Source: Phycisphaerales bacterium Planc_01 (GTDB lineage: Bacteria > Planctomycetota > Phycisphaerae > Sedimentisphaerales > Anaerobacaceae). Taken from it: 64,000 nt of DNA. The notes beneath the pieces were generated by a model. The model saw nothing but the letters and a program-made list of their open reading frames with translations, searched no databases and was not told the DNA's origin. Below are positions 17,585-27,860 of the stretch, piece by piece; the stretch's first letter is position 1; every line of letters starts with the position of its first letter. The stretch spans positions 45,782-109,781 of the forward strand of contig LVBB01000036.1 in NCBI GenBank assembly GCA_001603075.1, read 5' to 3'. The translations under genes were made by a program, and so were the position numbers.

Positions 17585-20167
17585 ATGCTGAGGGTTCGCG
17601 TCGATAATCATGAAGTAAAGGTCATGCCGATCTCCCTGGCGCAGATGGTCTTCGACGGCAAGGTGGATCGACACGATCCGTCGAAATCCTCCGACACAGC
17701 GACCGAGCAGCCGTTGGAGCGTGCTCTGCGCGGCCCCTATCTCGAGGCCCTGACGGACGAGTTGCTGGTTCGCCTGCGATCCATGTATGCTCGGCCCGAG
17801 TCGAGCGAGGATATCGACACGCTCCGAACGCGCGTCGAGTCCCTGTGTCATTGGCATTGTGATCCGCCCGAGATTCGCGCGCGTCTGTTCTGGGGCGCCG
17901 CCTGGCTCAACGAACTGACCGACCGCTTCGAGAACGCCGTGAGCTACTACGATACGTTCCTTCAGATGCGTTGCCACGAACCCCATCTGCGTCTTCTGGC
18001 CTACAACAATCGGGGGGTCCTGCGCATCCGCCTGGGTCGTCTGGACGGTCTGCAGGACTTGGCAAGGTCGGCCATTCCAGGGGAGCCGGGTTCCGCGTCG
18101 GGAACGCCTGTGGCGGGACTGCCGGCCGCCTGCTTCAATCTGCTCAACACGATCGATGTCGCCCTCGAGGTCGACAACCTGACGCGGGCCGTGGATACAG
18201 AACTGACGGAGTACTTCCTGCAACTGCCCGAGGATACCAGAAATCGCTGGCTCGGCACCGAATCAACGGGGCCGCATACCCACGGCGTTGAGCCGCCGGC
18301 GATGGCGGTTGCCTCGCGTGCCAATCAAGCCGAGGCCCGGTCGCTGGAATGGTCCATACTCGGCGATCCGACCCACGGCGCCTTGAACCGATTGACCGCT
18401 CATCTGGCGCGTGAGGCTCGGTTCCTGGATGACGCGCAGGCTGTCGATGGCACGGACGATGAACGGCTTTCGTGTCGCCTGCTGTTGTGGGGCAATCGCC
18501 GGACACCTGCCCTGAACGGCGATGTCGGGAACCGCGAACACGACGACGATCCGCCGCCACATCCACTGGCGCACTGCAGCGATGCCGCGGCGATTCTCCT
18601 GGGCGACCAGATCCCTTCATCGCTGACCAGCCGGGAGAGTCCCGCCCAACAGGCCGAACACATCGCCCAGGAGGAACTGGCAGAGATAGAGAGTCTTGTC
18701 GTCGCCGGACACTTCGCGCTGGCCCGCTCGCGTCTGCACGTCCAACGCAAGGTTCTTTCCGCCCTGGACCATGGGGACCACTGCGGCGGCCTGCTGGCTC
18801 GGGTGGATGCCGAGCTGCTCTGGATCCAGCGCGCCGAGAAGGAAATCGAACAGCTTCAGCTCCAAAGGGCATGCGCCAGCCTCGTGGCTGAGCTGGAGCG
18901 GTTCTGCCGACTGACGAGTCTGGCTCCAGCCGAACGGCAGATGGAAGAGCTGAGAGGCCGGATCGATCAGCACAAGGCGGGTCTGGCTCCGGGAACCGAG
19001 CAGGAGTTGTGCGGTCTTCTCGATGAGTTGTCCTTTCGAGCGGATCGCCACCTGGAACGCCTCAGGCGGCTGGATGTCCGCAAGAGAATCCGCGAGTCGC
19101 TGCGACAGCTTCATACGAATTGGCCGGCCGACTGGACAGCCCCGGTCCCCGACGCCGCGTACGCAGCCCTGGCACAGTGCCATCTCAACGACCCGGGTTG
19201 CCAGGTCGAGGACTGGCCGCGTTTGCACGAGCAACTCGATGCGCATCAGGCGCACCACCGACTTCGGACCGCCCTGACTGCGCTGCCCGGCGAGAGCCTT
19301 TCCTCGGCGAAGATGGAGACCGCTCTTGCTGAAGCGTTGAGTCTTCGTCCGGATCTGTGGGGAACCATCGCACCGCTGTTCGGCCTGACAGACCGTGCTT
19401 CCTGTGATACGGCCCCGAGGACGGGGTCAGATCTGCAGACCGCTCTGGAGGCGGCGGCCGGTCGTCTCCTGCGCTCGCCATCTTCGGATGCGCGGGACCA
19501 TGACCGAAGCCGCCGTTGCGAGTTGTTGAGCCGTGCCGGCGCGCTTCTGGAGCAGGCCTTTCAACGGCTCCGTGGCCACCCCAAACGGTTTCTGCGTCTC
19601 TGGGATTGCGTGCAGCAAACACTGGAGCCTGTGCTGGCGGGTGCAACAGTAGAATTGACTGGCGAAGTGGAGCAACTCGCTCAGAAGTGTCTGGGCCAGT
19701 GGCCTGCGGGAGAGATCGGGACGGCAACCCGATCCGATCCGCGCAACCCAGTGCGACTGTTTCTGGAGTCTTGTGAGAAGATGCGCTGCCTGGCGACGGC
19801 CGAACAACTGCTCGATACCGAGCCGGCAAAGACCCAGGAAGCCCGTGAGTATATCACTTGGGCAGTGGGGATGGGACTCGACCGCCCCGATCAGGTCCGT
19901 CGGGCGGCGACGGGCATCTATCTCACGGGGCTCCGTGCGAAAGACCCGCCGCACCTTCAGAGACAGCTCCTCGATGCGATCGATGCATGGGTCGCAGAAC
20001 TCACGAGTGAGGCGATGCCCCGAATCGGAGAACAGGAGATCGTCAACCAGATTGCACGAATCAAAGCGCATCTCGCCAACGGCTCAGAAGAAGATGTTGA
20101 TTCACCTCACGACGGTATGGAGACCTCGGATGGCCTGCGCGCAACGACAGACCATCCGGGCACCTGA
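17585..20167 (+). CDS. large helical protein, TPR-like N-terminal region, function unknown
   Basis: An 860-aa cytoplasmic protein with no signal peptide or membrane segment. The N-terminal ~50 residues contain a beta-like LRVRVDNHEVKVM segment. Residues ~90-200 look like tetratricopeptide-like hairpins (RARLFWGAAWLNELTDRFEN, LLAYNNRGVLRIRLGRLDG). The middle third (about 360-520) is long, highly charged and coiled-coil-like (ELAEIESLVVAGHFALARSR onward), and the rest is helical. It is the first large gene of the five-gene cluster and is followed 26 bases later by the vWA gene. I use the ATG at 17585, with GAGAG six bases upstream, rather than the GTG at 17570. A scaffold role is inference; no family is recognised. 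Confidence 0.75.
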   Translation: MLRVRVDNHEVKVMPISLAQMVFDGKVDRHDPSKSSDTATEQPLERALRGPYLEALTDELLVRLRSMYARPESSEDIDTLRTRVESLCHWHCDPPEIRARLFWGAAWLNELTDRFENAVSYYDTFLQMRCHEPHLRLLAYNNRGVLRIRLGRLDGLQDLARSAIPGEPGSASGTPVAGLPAACFNLLNTIDVALEVDNLTRAVDTELTEYFLQLPEDTRNRWLGTESTGPHTHGVEPPAMAVASRANQAEARSLEWSILGDPTHGALNRLTAHLAREARFLDDAQAVDGTDDERLSCRLLLWGNRRTPALNGDVGNREHDDDPPPHPLAHCSDAAAILLGDQIPSSLTSRESPAQQAEHIAQEELAEIESLVVAGHFALARSRLHVQRKVLSALDHGDHCGGLLARVDAELLWIQRAEKEIEQLQLQRACASLVAELERFCRLTSLAPAERQMEELRGRIDQHKAGLAPGTEQELCGLLDELSFRADRHLERLRRLDVRKRIRESLRQLHTNWPADWTAPVPDAAYAALAQCHLNDPGCQVEDWPRLHEQLDAHQAHHRLRTALTALPGESLSSAKMETALAEALSLRPDLWGTIAPLFGLTDRASCDTAPRTGSDLQTALEAAAGRLLRSPSSDARDHDRSRRCELLSRAGALLEQAFQRLRGHPKRFLRLWDCVQQTLEPVLAGATVELTGEVEQLAQKCLGQWPAGEIGTATRSDPRNPVRLFLESCEKMRCLATAEQLLDTEPAKTQEAREYITWAVGMGLDRPDQVRRAATGIYLTGLRAKDPPHLQRQLLDAIDAWVAELTSEAMPRIGEQEIVNQIARIKAHLANGSEEDVDSPHDGMETSDGLRATTDHPGT

Positions 20168-20193
20168 AGCACCGTCTGTGTTCTTGAGGGACT

Positions 20194-23100
20194 ATGAGCA
20201 AGAGAGCATTGTCCATCCTGCTGACAGGCTGCCTCGTTACGGTAGTCGGCGCGGCCGAGCCGATCCCCGCCGCGTCCCAGCCCTGCTATGTGGTAATCGC
20301 GGTCGATGTATCCGGCAGCATGGAACGCGCAGACAGCCCGGCCGATGATTCACGCGGCCGCAGACATACGCTGCGGAGCAATGCGCAACTGGTCTGCATG
20401 CAGCTTCTGCCCTACATCCACTCGGACGTGTATGTCGGCGTATGCCATTTCTCCGATCGAGTGCGCTATGTGCTGCCCAGTGAAGAGACGGCCCCCCTGC
20501 TGGCCTGGGGGGGAAGCTACCTGAACGAGGCCGCCTGTCAGAACATGGTCCGATCTCCCGATTTCGCAGGCAGTTTCTACACGGAAATCGACCGTCCGTT
20601 GGCTTGGGCAAGCGCGAGAATTCAAGCCGCGCGCCGACAGCACGGCAACGGCCCCGGCAAGATCATCCTGCTGAGCCGGGGCGATCCACGCGACGCCGCG
20701 CGGGCCATGGACAGCGCCGGCCCCCTGCTCGATGCCGCAACACGACTGGCTCAACAGGACATCCGTGTCTATCCCGTCGTCGTCAATCGAGCGTCCCATC
20801 GTGCTGGACTGCCTGCGACAGAGCCGTCTTCGACGGAGCAGGCGGCGGAGGGGATGATGGCCAGACTCGCATCTTTGACCGACGGCAAGTCCTACCACAT
20901 CACGGCGACGATGGGCCTGCCCGACATTCTAATGGATATCTTCGGACTCGGGACTCCGTTGACCGAAGAATCTCCGATCAGTCGATATGACTGGGCCACC
21001 GCCATCGTCGGACCTGTGCCGGCATCGCTGGGCATCGTGCCAATCGGCGGGACGACGGATGTGTCGGCACGAACGTGGGCTGTCGATGAACGGCTGGAGG
21101 CCGGCTCCGGGATTCGTTTGAGCAGCGTGACATCGGGTCAGTGGCAGATGACGATCCTCCGTCGGCCGGACACGGACAGCCAGATCGAGCGCGCCTGGGA
21201 AGGGTACTGGAGACTCTCCCCTCGGGCAGGGACACGCATGTATCGGATACCCGGTTTCGTGCTGCGACTGGAGCCGCGTCCCGCCTCGCCCTGGTGGGTC
21301 CATCAGCAGGCGAGCTTGGCCGCTCATGTGGTCGACCGTCACCGAGGAGCGGGCATCGGCCGCGGCAATGACCCTTCCGACCTGCTCTCCATCCGCTTGA
21401 CTGCGCAGCGCCAGGGCCAGAGCGAGCCCTGGCGTCTGGACGACGGTCGGTGGACGATCCCGTCGCGGCTCCACGAGAGTGATCCCTTCACGGTCGAGAC
21501 ATTCGGGCTATACGATTTCCGAGCGGAACTGATCCATGGGATGGACCCCACGAACGTCGTTCTTGTCGACGCGAGCAGCGAGGTCCTCGTTCATCCGCCC
21601 TGCATCGGCCTGAGCGTTCTGGACGCCTCCGGTGAGGTGCTCGGCTCATGGTCCGACGCATCGAGATCTCTATCCATCGAGGTGCATGGCGGCCGGCCGG
21701 TGTCGTTCCGCCTCTCGCCGGAAGGGACATTCGGGGCCAGACCTGTCTCCGGCACGTTCCATCTCGAACCTCATGTGCGGACGAACTGGACCCTCCAGAA
21801 AGACACGGGGGCCATTCTCGTCACCGAACACATCGAACTGCCTGAGGCCGAAAAGCAGCTCGCCTGCTGGGCCGAGGTCGAGGTCGAGACCTCCGCGGGC
21901 CTTCTGCCGTTTCGACTGCCCCGTTTCGAACTGGTCTATCGCGCGGCGCCCGTGCGGATCGAATCGGCGTTCACCGAACCGCGCACCGCGTTGTGGGCCG
22001 GCGAGCTTCATCGGCAGTTATTGACGGTCTCGGCGTTTCCGGTATTCGAGGCGGACCGCGAGCGGGTGCTGGCGATGTTCCCCGAAACGCTGAGCGCCGT
22101 TCGCATCCGAACGGTCGATCTGACCAGCGGAACGGCCCAGGCGATGACACCGCGCGGGCATCTTGTTGAAGTGCCCAAGCCGACGGGCAAGAACGGACGG
22201 ACGCTGACGGCAACCTATGCACTGGAGTCACAGATCCCGCTGCCCCGCGCCGACCAATGCGAGATCAGCCTGGAAGGGGCCATCGAAGGTCTTCAGGGCG
22301 GCGTGAAAACCTATGCCGTGGTCGATCCGACGGCGAACGGCTCGTTCAAGTGGGCCGTGCATCAGGCGGCAGACGAGGGACCAGCGCAGGGTCTTGCCGA
22401 GACCATCCACTGCGGAGAACCGGTCCGACTGGCGGCCGAATGGCAGGAGGATCAAGGGGTCTCGGCCATTCGCTTTGAGATCGTGCGTCCCGAACCGGAT
22501 GCGCCTCTGGTTGTGGACCTGCCGATCACCCAGGGCCACCAACAGGCATCTGTCGAGACGACCTTGCCCGGACTGCGATCGGGACAGACCTATCTGGTAC
22601 ATGCGGTCGTGACGGTCAGACCCCCCGGCGCGACGGCACCTGTGGAGGCCAAAATCCGTGCCGGCCGGTTCACCGCACGCGATCGCAGGCTGCTCCTGGA
22701 GGAGTTGGTCGTCGGGGATGCGGCAGGCAGGGACATCGCCTCACGCCCGTGGGAGCCGGTCCAGATTCCGCTGCGTGTCGTGTTTGGCGGATACATCGCC
22801 GGCAATGTGCAGCACACTGCGCTGATCGACCAGGTCAAGACGTCATGTCGCGTGACGGTAACCTCGCCCGGCGGCGAGGTGCAGGACCTGACCGAATCGA
22901 TCGAATGGACGGCGCTGGTCCCCAGCGATACACGAGAGGGCCGCGCCACGCGATGCGAACTCCAGGGATACGCCCCCTACGTGCCCCGCCATATCGGGCG
23001 GGCCCCCGTGGAGATGACCGCCGAATTCTCAGGAGAACAGGCCGGGTCCTCTCTGCAGCGCGCCAACGGTTATCTCGCAGTCCGAGAGCCTCGGCTGGCC

Positions 23101-24882
23101 CTGAGCGTCGAGAGGCTTGTGTCGTCTCAACAGGATTCTCTATTCGATTCCCAGACGTGGGCGACCGGTGCAGGCGGCCTGTCCCCTGTGACGACGCAGC
23201 TTTCCACGCGTCTGCGCCTCACCGTGCGACCGATCCACTGGACCACCGCACCGCCCTCGACGATCGCCCTTCGGGTCTTGCGACGCCCGTCGCCCGAGGC
23301 TCCCTGGACCACCGTGATGTCCACCGAAGGTGAATTGACTGCCGGCGTTCCTCTGGCACATGAAGTCCAGATCGCCGACAACGGCCAATATGCGGTGGAG
23401 ATGGTGGGCCGGGACCGGCAGTCCGGCCAGGTCGTCGCCAATCTCACGACGCCCGTGGTGCTGTCGATTCACCCCCACGAGATCATCACGGTCCTGTCTC
23501 CGGCCGCATGGATCACACCTCACGTTCGTCGGTGGCCCTTCGAGTATCGTGTCACCATCCGCAAGGACAGTGCAGATACGCCGCAGGTTGCGGCGATGGC
23601 TTTTCAGTTCCGACTGCCCTCCGCTCGACCCGCCTGGCGTGAAGGAAGCGTTCACGCCGCGGGTGCGGATGGCCCCGAATCCTTGCCGCTTTCGCTGCGG
23701 GGCCCGGAGATGCTGCCGCCGTTGGAAGCCCCCAACGACGGGAGCGTGCAATTCCGATTGTCTTCCCGAGGCCAGGAGCTCGTTCAGTGGGAACATCCAA
23801 ACGTCCGGGTCCTGCCGCCTGTTCTGGAGCGAGTCACCTTCAGCGGACACAAGACAGGGCCCGAAATGGCATTAGCCGATGGGCGCATCGAACTCGACGG
23901 ATCGACAGGACTGTGGGCCCGACCGGTATTCCGCGCCGCGCCTGAACTGACAGGCCAGTGGACCCGGGGACAGACCACGGTCTACTTGTGGCCGTGCGCT
24001 GATGATACCGTGGCCGCGACACACCTTGCCGTGAGGCTTCTGGAGGAACTCGAGTCGGCAGGGGCGTCAACGCGAGCGTTTCGAGTCAGCGGCGGCGGAG
24101 CGGAGGCGGCCGTGAGAGTCCTTCCGGCGCTGGCCGGCCGTGGGTTCTGGGGCTGGCCGAGGTCAGCCACGACAAAGCGCTACGCCATAGCGGCCTCTGC
24201 CACGTTCCAGCCGCCCAATGTCACCGACGGCTCACCGATCACGGAATGGACCGACGTCACGGTCATCCATATCGTGACGGCCGGGGTCGTGCCGTGGTGC
24301 TGGTGGGTGCTCGCCGGCGTCGTCCTGGCGTTGCTGGCCGTGTTCGTGCTGAGACTGTTGGCGCCTCGGCCGGATCGGCTCGGGGTGGACGTCCGGCTCG
24401 AAGAGGGTGTGGCCACTATCGAACCCGCATCGCTCCACAGTCCTGTGGAAATCGAACTGGGCCAGACCTCGTTGGGAATCGACATCGACCTGCATGTCGC
24501 GCACGCGCTGAGTCGCTCGAAAGGGAACGGCCTGAGACTCTTCACCGTCATGCTCACAACGATGGGCGTGATTCTGAGACGAGCGGTATATCCCCGACGC
24601 TGGGCCTGGGCTTTGTTGACGCCGAGAATCGGTTCCGGCGTCACGCATGTGCAGAAAGGGCTCTTCTGCATCTGGACGGGACCGCTCACACGGAAAGGCC
24701 GGGCGTGGTCCAGCCAAAGCGGGATCACCGCAATCCCGGAGAAGGGACGATCGGCGTCGATCGCCCTGGATCTTGCCTACGAAATGGCCAGAGTGGCCCG
24801 ATCGATACGCGTCAGTGTGAAGATCCGAAACGGCGCGCCACAGACTGAGGAGCGACCGACCGACGCCGATTTCGGCGTCTAA
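20194..24882 (+). CDS. very large membrane-anchored vWA-domain protein
   Basis: A 1562-aa exported protein. The N-terminus has a short basic region (MSKR) and a hydrophobic run; LTGC at 10-13 could be a lipobox. The vWA domain follows: VIAVDVSGSM with the DxSxS metal site at Asp38, Ser40, Ser42. A very long extracytoplasmic part (about 300-1350) looks beta-rich, with Ig-like or carbohydrate-binding-like segments and no family I can name. A single membrane helix near 1362-1387 (PWCWWVLAGVVLALLAVFVL) precedes a ~175-aa C-terminal domain containing VATIEPASLHSPVEIELG. The ATG has GAGGG about four bases upstream. It is followed after 49 bases by the tubulin-like gene. A metal-dependent ligand-binding or adhesive role is inferred from the MIDAS motif. 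Confidence 0.8.
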   Translation: MSKRALSILLTGCLVTVVGAAEPIPAASQPCYVVIAVDVSGSMERADSPADDSRGRRHTLRSNAQLVCMQLLPYIHSDVYVGVCHFSDRVRYVLPSEETAPLLAWGGSYLNEAACQNMVRSPDFAGSFYTEIDRPLAWASARIQAARRQHGNGPGKIILLSRGDPRDAARAMDSAGPLLDAATRLAQQDIRVYPVVVNRASHRAGLPATEPSSTEQAAEGMMARLASLTDGKSYHITATMGLPDILMDIFGLGTPLTEESPISRYDWATAIVGPVPASLGIVPIGGTTDVSARTWAVDERLEAGSGIRLSSVTSGQWQMTILRRPDTDSQIERAWEGYWRLSPRAGTRMYRIPGFVLRLEPRPASPWWVHQQASLAAHVVDRHRGAGIGRGNDPSDLLSIRLTAQRQGQSEPWRLDDGRWTIPSRLHESDPFTVETFGLYDFRAELIHGMDPTNVVLVDASSEVLVHPPCIGLSVLDASGEVLGSWSDASRSLSIEVHGGRPVSFRLSPEGTFGARPVSGTFHLEPHVRTNWTLQKDTGAILVTEHIELPEAEKQLACWAEVEVETSAGLLPFRLPRFELVYRAAPVRIESAFTEPRTALWAGELHRQLLTVSAFPVFEADRERVLAMFPETLSAVRIRTVDLTSGTAQAMTPRGHLVEVPKPTGKNGRTLTATYALESQIPLPRADQCEISLEGAIEGLQGGVKTYAVVDPTANGSFKWAVHQAADEGPAQGLAETIHCGEPVRLAAEWQEDQGVSAIRFEIVRPEPDAPLVVDLPITQGHQQASVETTLPGLRSGQTYLVHAVVTVRPPGATAPVEAKIRAGRFTARDRRLLLEELVVGDAAGRDIASRPWEPVQIPLRVVFGGYIAGNVQHTALIDQVKTSCRVTVTSPGGEVQDLTESIEWTALVPSDTREGRATRCELQGYAPYVPRHIGRAPVEMTAEFSGEQAGSSLQRANGYLAVREPRLALSVERLVSSQQDSLFDSQTWATGAGGLSPVTTQLSTRLRLTVRPIHWTTAPPSTIALRVLRRPSPEAPWTTVMSTEGELTAGVPLAHEVQIADNGQYAVEMVGRDRQSGQVVANLTTPVVLSIHPHEIITVLSPAAWITPHVRRWPFEYRVTIRKDSADTPQVAAMAFQFRLPSARPAWREGSVHAAGADGPESLPLSLRGPEMLPPLEAPNDGSVQFRLSSRGQELVQWEHPNVRVLPPVLERVTFSGHKTGPEMALADGRIELDGSTGLWARPVFRAAPELTGQWTRGQTTVYLWPCADDTVAATHLAVRLLEELESAGASTRAFRVSGGGAEAAVRVLPALAGRGFWGWPRSATTKRYAIAASATFQPPNVTDGSPITEWTDVTVIHIVTAGVVPWCWWVLAGVVLALLAVFVLRLLAPRPDRLGVDVRLEEGVATIEPASLHSPVEIELGQTSLGIDIDLHVAHALSRSKGNGLRLFTVMLTTMGVILRRAVYPRRWAWALLTPRIGSGVTHVQKGLFCIWTGPLTRKGRAWSSQSGITAIPEKGRSASIALDLAYEMARVARSIRVSVKIRNGAPQTEERPTDADFGV

Positions 24883-24931
24883 GCGTACAAGAGACCCAAG
24901 AGTCGCCTGAAAAGGCATGAGGAAACAGCAT

Positions 24932-27823
24932 ATGCGACTGAGTGACAGTCCTATCGTCGTACGCCCGACGCTGATCGTGGGGCTCGGAGGCACCGGGGTC
25001 CTCGTCTGCCAGTGGGTCGAACACTACATTCGAGAGCTGCTGGGCACGGTGCCGCCCTTCATTCGCTTTCTCAAGCTCGACACCGACGCCTCCGACGACG
25101 GCGGTCCGCCCGAAGGGATCCTGTCGGACTTCATCAATCTGTTCCACTATCTCGACGTCGGCGAGGTCGTGCGGGACAACGCCAGCTATCCGCAGTTCCA
25201 CCCGCACCTGGACTGGATGCGCGGGTTCCGCGAGGACGCGACGTTTGCCGACTACGGCTGCCAGGGCATTCCCCGTCTGGGCCGTCTGGTGTTCTTCGAA
25301 CTGCGTGAGAGCATCATCCACGAAGCGGTGGCCACACGTTTCAGCAGCCTTCGCACGAGCACGCAGCAGCCTCTCGACGAGAACGGCGGCCCGTTCGTCC
25401 TGGCGTCCGACGGCGCCCCGGTCGTACACATTGCCAGCAGCGTCTGCGGCGGCACCGGCGCCGGAATGCTCATCGACATGGCCTACAACCTGCGGTGGTG
25501 GTCGCGCGAGTCGTTCCCGAAACCGGCCGAGATCGTCGGGCACCTGCTGCTGCCCGACGCCTTCCGCGTCGACCCCATGCTCCGACCGAAGCTCGAAGCC
25601 ACCGCCTGCGCGACACTGGATCAGATCGAGTTCCTCAGCGACGAACGGCGTTCCGATATCCGCGTCCGGTACCGCAGCGACCGCAGCGGCGAAGACTGCT
25701 TCCGGCGCGACACCGGCCCGTTCAACTTCCTCTATCTGCTCAACGGCCAGGTCGATATGGGCAGCGGCGACCGCAAGCACCTCGTTCGCCTTATCGCCCG
25801 CGCGCTCCGTGCCCTGACGGTCGAACCCCTGAGCCAGCAGGTGCGGTCGGACGCCAACAACAAACTGGCCGAGATCCTTCCCCAGCGCGATCCCGTGAAC
25901 AATCACCGCCAGTGCTTTTCGAGTTACGGCTTCTGGTGTGGGGTGCCGGGCCACAGGCAGCAGAACATCCAGTCGCGCGTGATCGCAGATCTCGAGAACC
26001 TCAATGCCGGCCAGAACGATGGAAGGCCGCACTACCGCCGCGAGGTACAGCGCGTGATCGCGGGAAATGCGCATCTCGCACCCACCGCTGCGGAACTCGT
26101 CCAGCCGACAATTTCTTTCCCCTGGGACTCACCGGGCAAGGGGACGTCGCCGGAGGTCGTATCGAGCGTGCTGGCGGGCCTTCGCCGTCATCTGGAAGTG
26201 TCGCTCATCCCCCTGGCCCGCAAGGAGGCAGAGAAGCTCGTTTCACCACACAAGCCGGTCGAAGGCCTTCTTGCTGCGGCTGACGAGATGATCGAACAGG
26301 ACTTCTTCAATGCTGAACCGTTGCGGCCGCTCAATCAGGTGGGCGCCTGCCTCGACGCGTGGATCGAGACGATCGACGCAATGCTCGGCCGCAGGCAGGC
26401 CTCGGCCCCACCCAACACCAACACGGTGGTCGCAGAGATTCTCAACCAGGCCCGCGGGGCCCTGGAGACGCTTCAGGGTCGCGTTCCCCCGCTGTCCTGG
26501 ACATCGAGCGACGTCGTACCCGTGATCGACAAGACCATCGACGCCGGTTGGCCGGTCGTGGCCGAGGCCCTGCTCCACGAGGACCTCGTCGAGTCGCTCA
26601 AGACGACGCTGCGCGTCTTCCGCGTCAGAAAGCAATCGCTGGATGCCGTGATCGCCCTGTCGTGGCAGCGGAAATCCGTCGGGGAAAAGACCCGTGGCAA
26701 TGGGGATGATCTCACCGGGCAGGAAGGGCGCGAGGCGGACTTCTTTGCGACCCCTTTGTGTCTGCCCCTGGAGGCCGACGAGGCCCTGGATGCCGTTGCC
26801 GCCAGAGACTTCCGCCAGAGTCTGATCAAGCCCGTTCTGTCGGCCTGCGTCCTGTCGCTCCGCGAGCCCCGGACCGACCTGGCAGAGGTGCGATCCGTGG
26901 AAGACCGGCTGGCCGAAAGTCTGGCCAGGCTCTCAGAAGGCATGAAACGGTTCCTTCGCGACATCGAACGCAACAGTTGGGACCTGTTCAAGAACAGCCC
27001 ACCGGCCGGGCAGTCGATCAACGACCACCCGTATTACCGGAGCATTTGCGAGATCTGGCGTCTGGCCGAACCGAAGATCGATCTGGACAAGTCCCGCAAG
27101 TACGCCCAGCCGCTGTCGGTCGCGGTCGCGCAGCAAGTTCCCGGGTCCTGCGTCCCAAGGCTCTTGACCCACAACCTCGAGGTGAGTCTGCGCGAGGCGG
27201 GCGTCACGCAGGCGTGCAACCGACAGACCGGCGAGTGGCTCCAGGTCCTGCGATTGAGCTACGGGTTCTGTCTGGAGGCCATCAGCCGGTACGGTAAGTA
27301 CGTCGCGGCCACCGATGAATATGTGCGGCGGATGGGGTTCGAGTTGTCCGATCTGTGGCTCGACAAGAACTGGTACACCGCCTTTCAGAGCGCCCTGGCG
27401 GAATGGCGAAGTACGTCGCCCCGTCAAGGCAATGCGCTGGAGCGAGAGGTCTACGAAGCCGGCGCCGCCAAGGTCGGCGCTTTTCGCAATATGGCTGATA
27501 CCGTGAACGAACGGCTGCGTCAGCAATTGCGATCCCTCAACGACCCGGCGGCAAGCCTTCGCCTTGCCGAGTTGCAGGGCGGCACGAACTCCCGCATTGA
27601 CCTGATCCTTCAGGACATCGCCCTGACCGACTGCGACGCCATCCAGGAGGGTTTGAGCCGGGCGATGGCCCTGCTTGAACACGTAGTGCAATGCGCCGAG
27701 GAATCCGCAGGGACCCTTCCGGAAGGCGAGCGACGTATCGCCAGGGATGTGCTCGGCACCTGTCGAGACGACCTGCAAAGGTTCCGAGACGACATGACTG
27801 TTGCCGACATCGTGAGCTTCTGA
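24932..27823 (+). CDS. bacterial tubulin-like GTPase (Tubulin_2-type)
   Basis: A 963-aa protein. The N-terminal domain has RPTLIVGLGGTGVLV (GLGGTG at 17-22), IRFLKLDTDA around 44-53, and SSVCGGTGAGMLIDMAYNLR, where GGTGAG (173-178) is the tubulin/FtsZ signature loop that contacts GTP phosphates. This matches the Tubulin_2-type prokaryotic tubulin-like family rather than FtsZ: the protein is about 2.5 times longer, with a long helical C-terminal part (residues ~380-960). No membrane helix is predicted. I use the ATG at 24932 (MRLSDSP) because GAGGAA lies eight bases upstream; an earlier ATG at 24917 adds five residues. Whether it polymerises is unknown. It sits between the vWA gene and a related membrane protein. 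Confidence 0.85.
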   Translation: MRLSDSPIVVRPTLIVGLGGTGVLVCQWVEHYIRELLGTVPPFIRFLKLDTDASDDGGPPEGILSDFINLFHYLDVGEVVRDNASYPQFHPHLDWMRGFREDATFADYGCQGIPRLGRLVFFELRESIIHEAVATRFSSLRTSTQQPLDENGGPFVLASDGAPVVHIASSVCGGTGAGMLIDMAYNLRWWSRESFPKPAEIVGHLLLPDAFRVDPMLRPKLEATACATLDQIEFLSDERRSDIRVRYRSDRSGEDCFRRDTGPFNFLYLLNGQVDMGSGDRKHLVRLIARALRALTVEPLSQQVRSDANNKLAEILPQRDPVNNHRQCFSSYGFWCGVPGHRQQNIQSRVIADLENLNAGQNDGRPHYRREVQRVIAGNAHLAPTAAELVQPTISFPWDSPGKGTSPEVVSSVLAGLRRHLEVSLIPLARKEAEKLVSPHKPVEGLLAAADEMIEQDFFNAEPLRPLNQVGACLDAWIETIDAMLGRRQASAPPNTNTVVAEILNQARGALETLQGRVPPLSWTSSDVVPVIDKTIDAGWPVVAEALLHEDLVESLKTTLRVFRVRKQSLDAVIALSWQRKSVGEKTRGNGDDLTGQEGREADFFATPLCLPLEADEALDAVAARDFRQSLIKPVLSACVLSLREPRTDLAEVRSVEDRLAESLARLSEGMKRFLRDIERNSWDLFKNSPPAGQSINDHPYYRSICEIWRLAEPKIDLDKSRKYAQPLSVAVAQQVPGSCVPRLLTHNLEVSLREAGVTQACNRQTGEWLQVLRLSYGFCLEAISRYGKYVAATDEYVRRMGFELSDLWLDKNWYTAFQSALAEWRSTSPRQGNALEREVYEAGAAKVGAFRNMADTVNERLRQQLRSLNDPAASLRLAELQGGTNSRIDLILQDIALTDCDAIQEGLSRAMALLEHVVQCAEESAGTLPEGERRIARDVLGTCRDDLQRFRDDMTVADIVSF

Positions 27824-27860
27824 ACGAGCAGACAGACCAAGGGAAGACTGGGGAGCGCCT

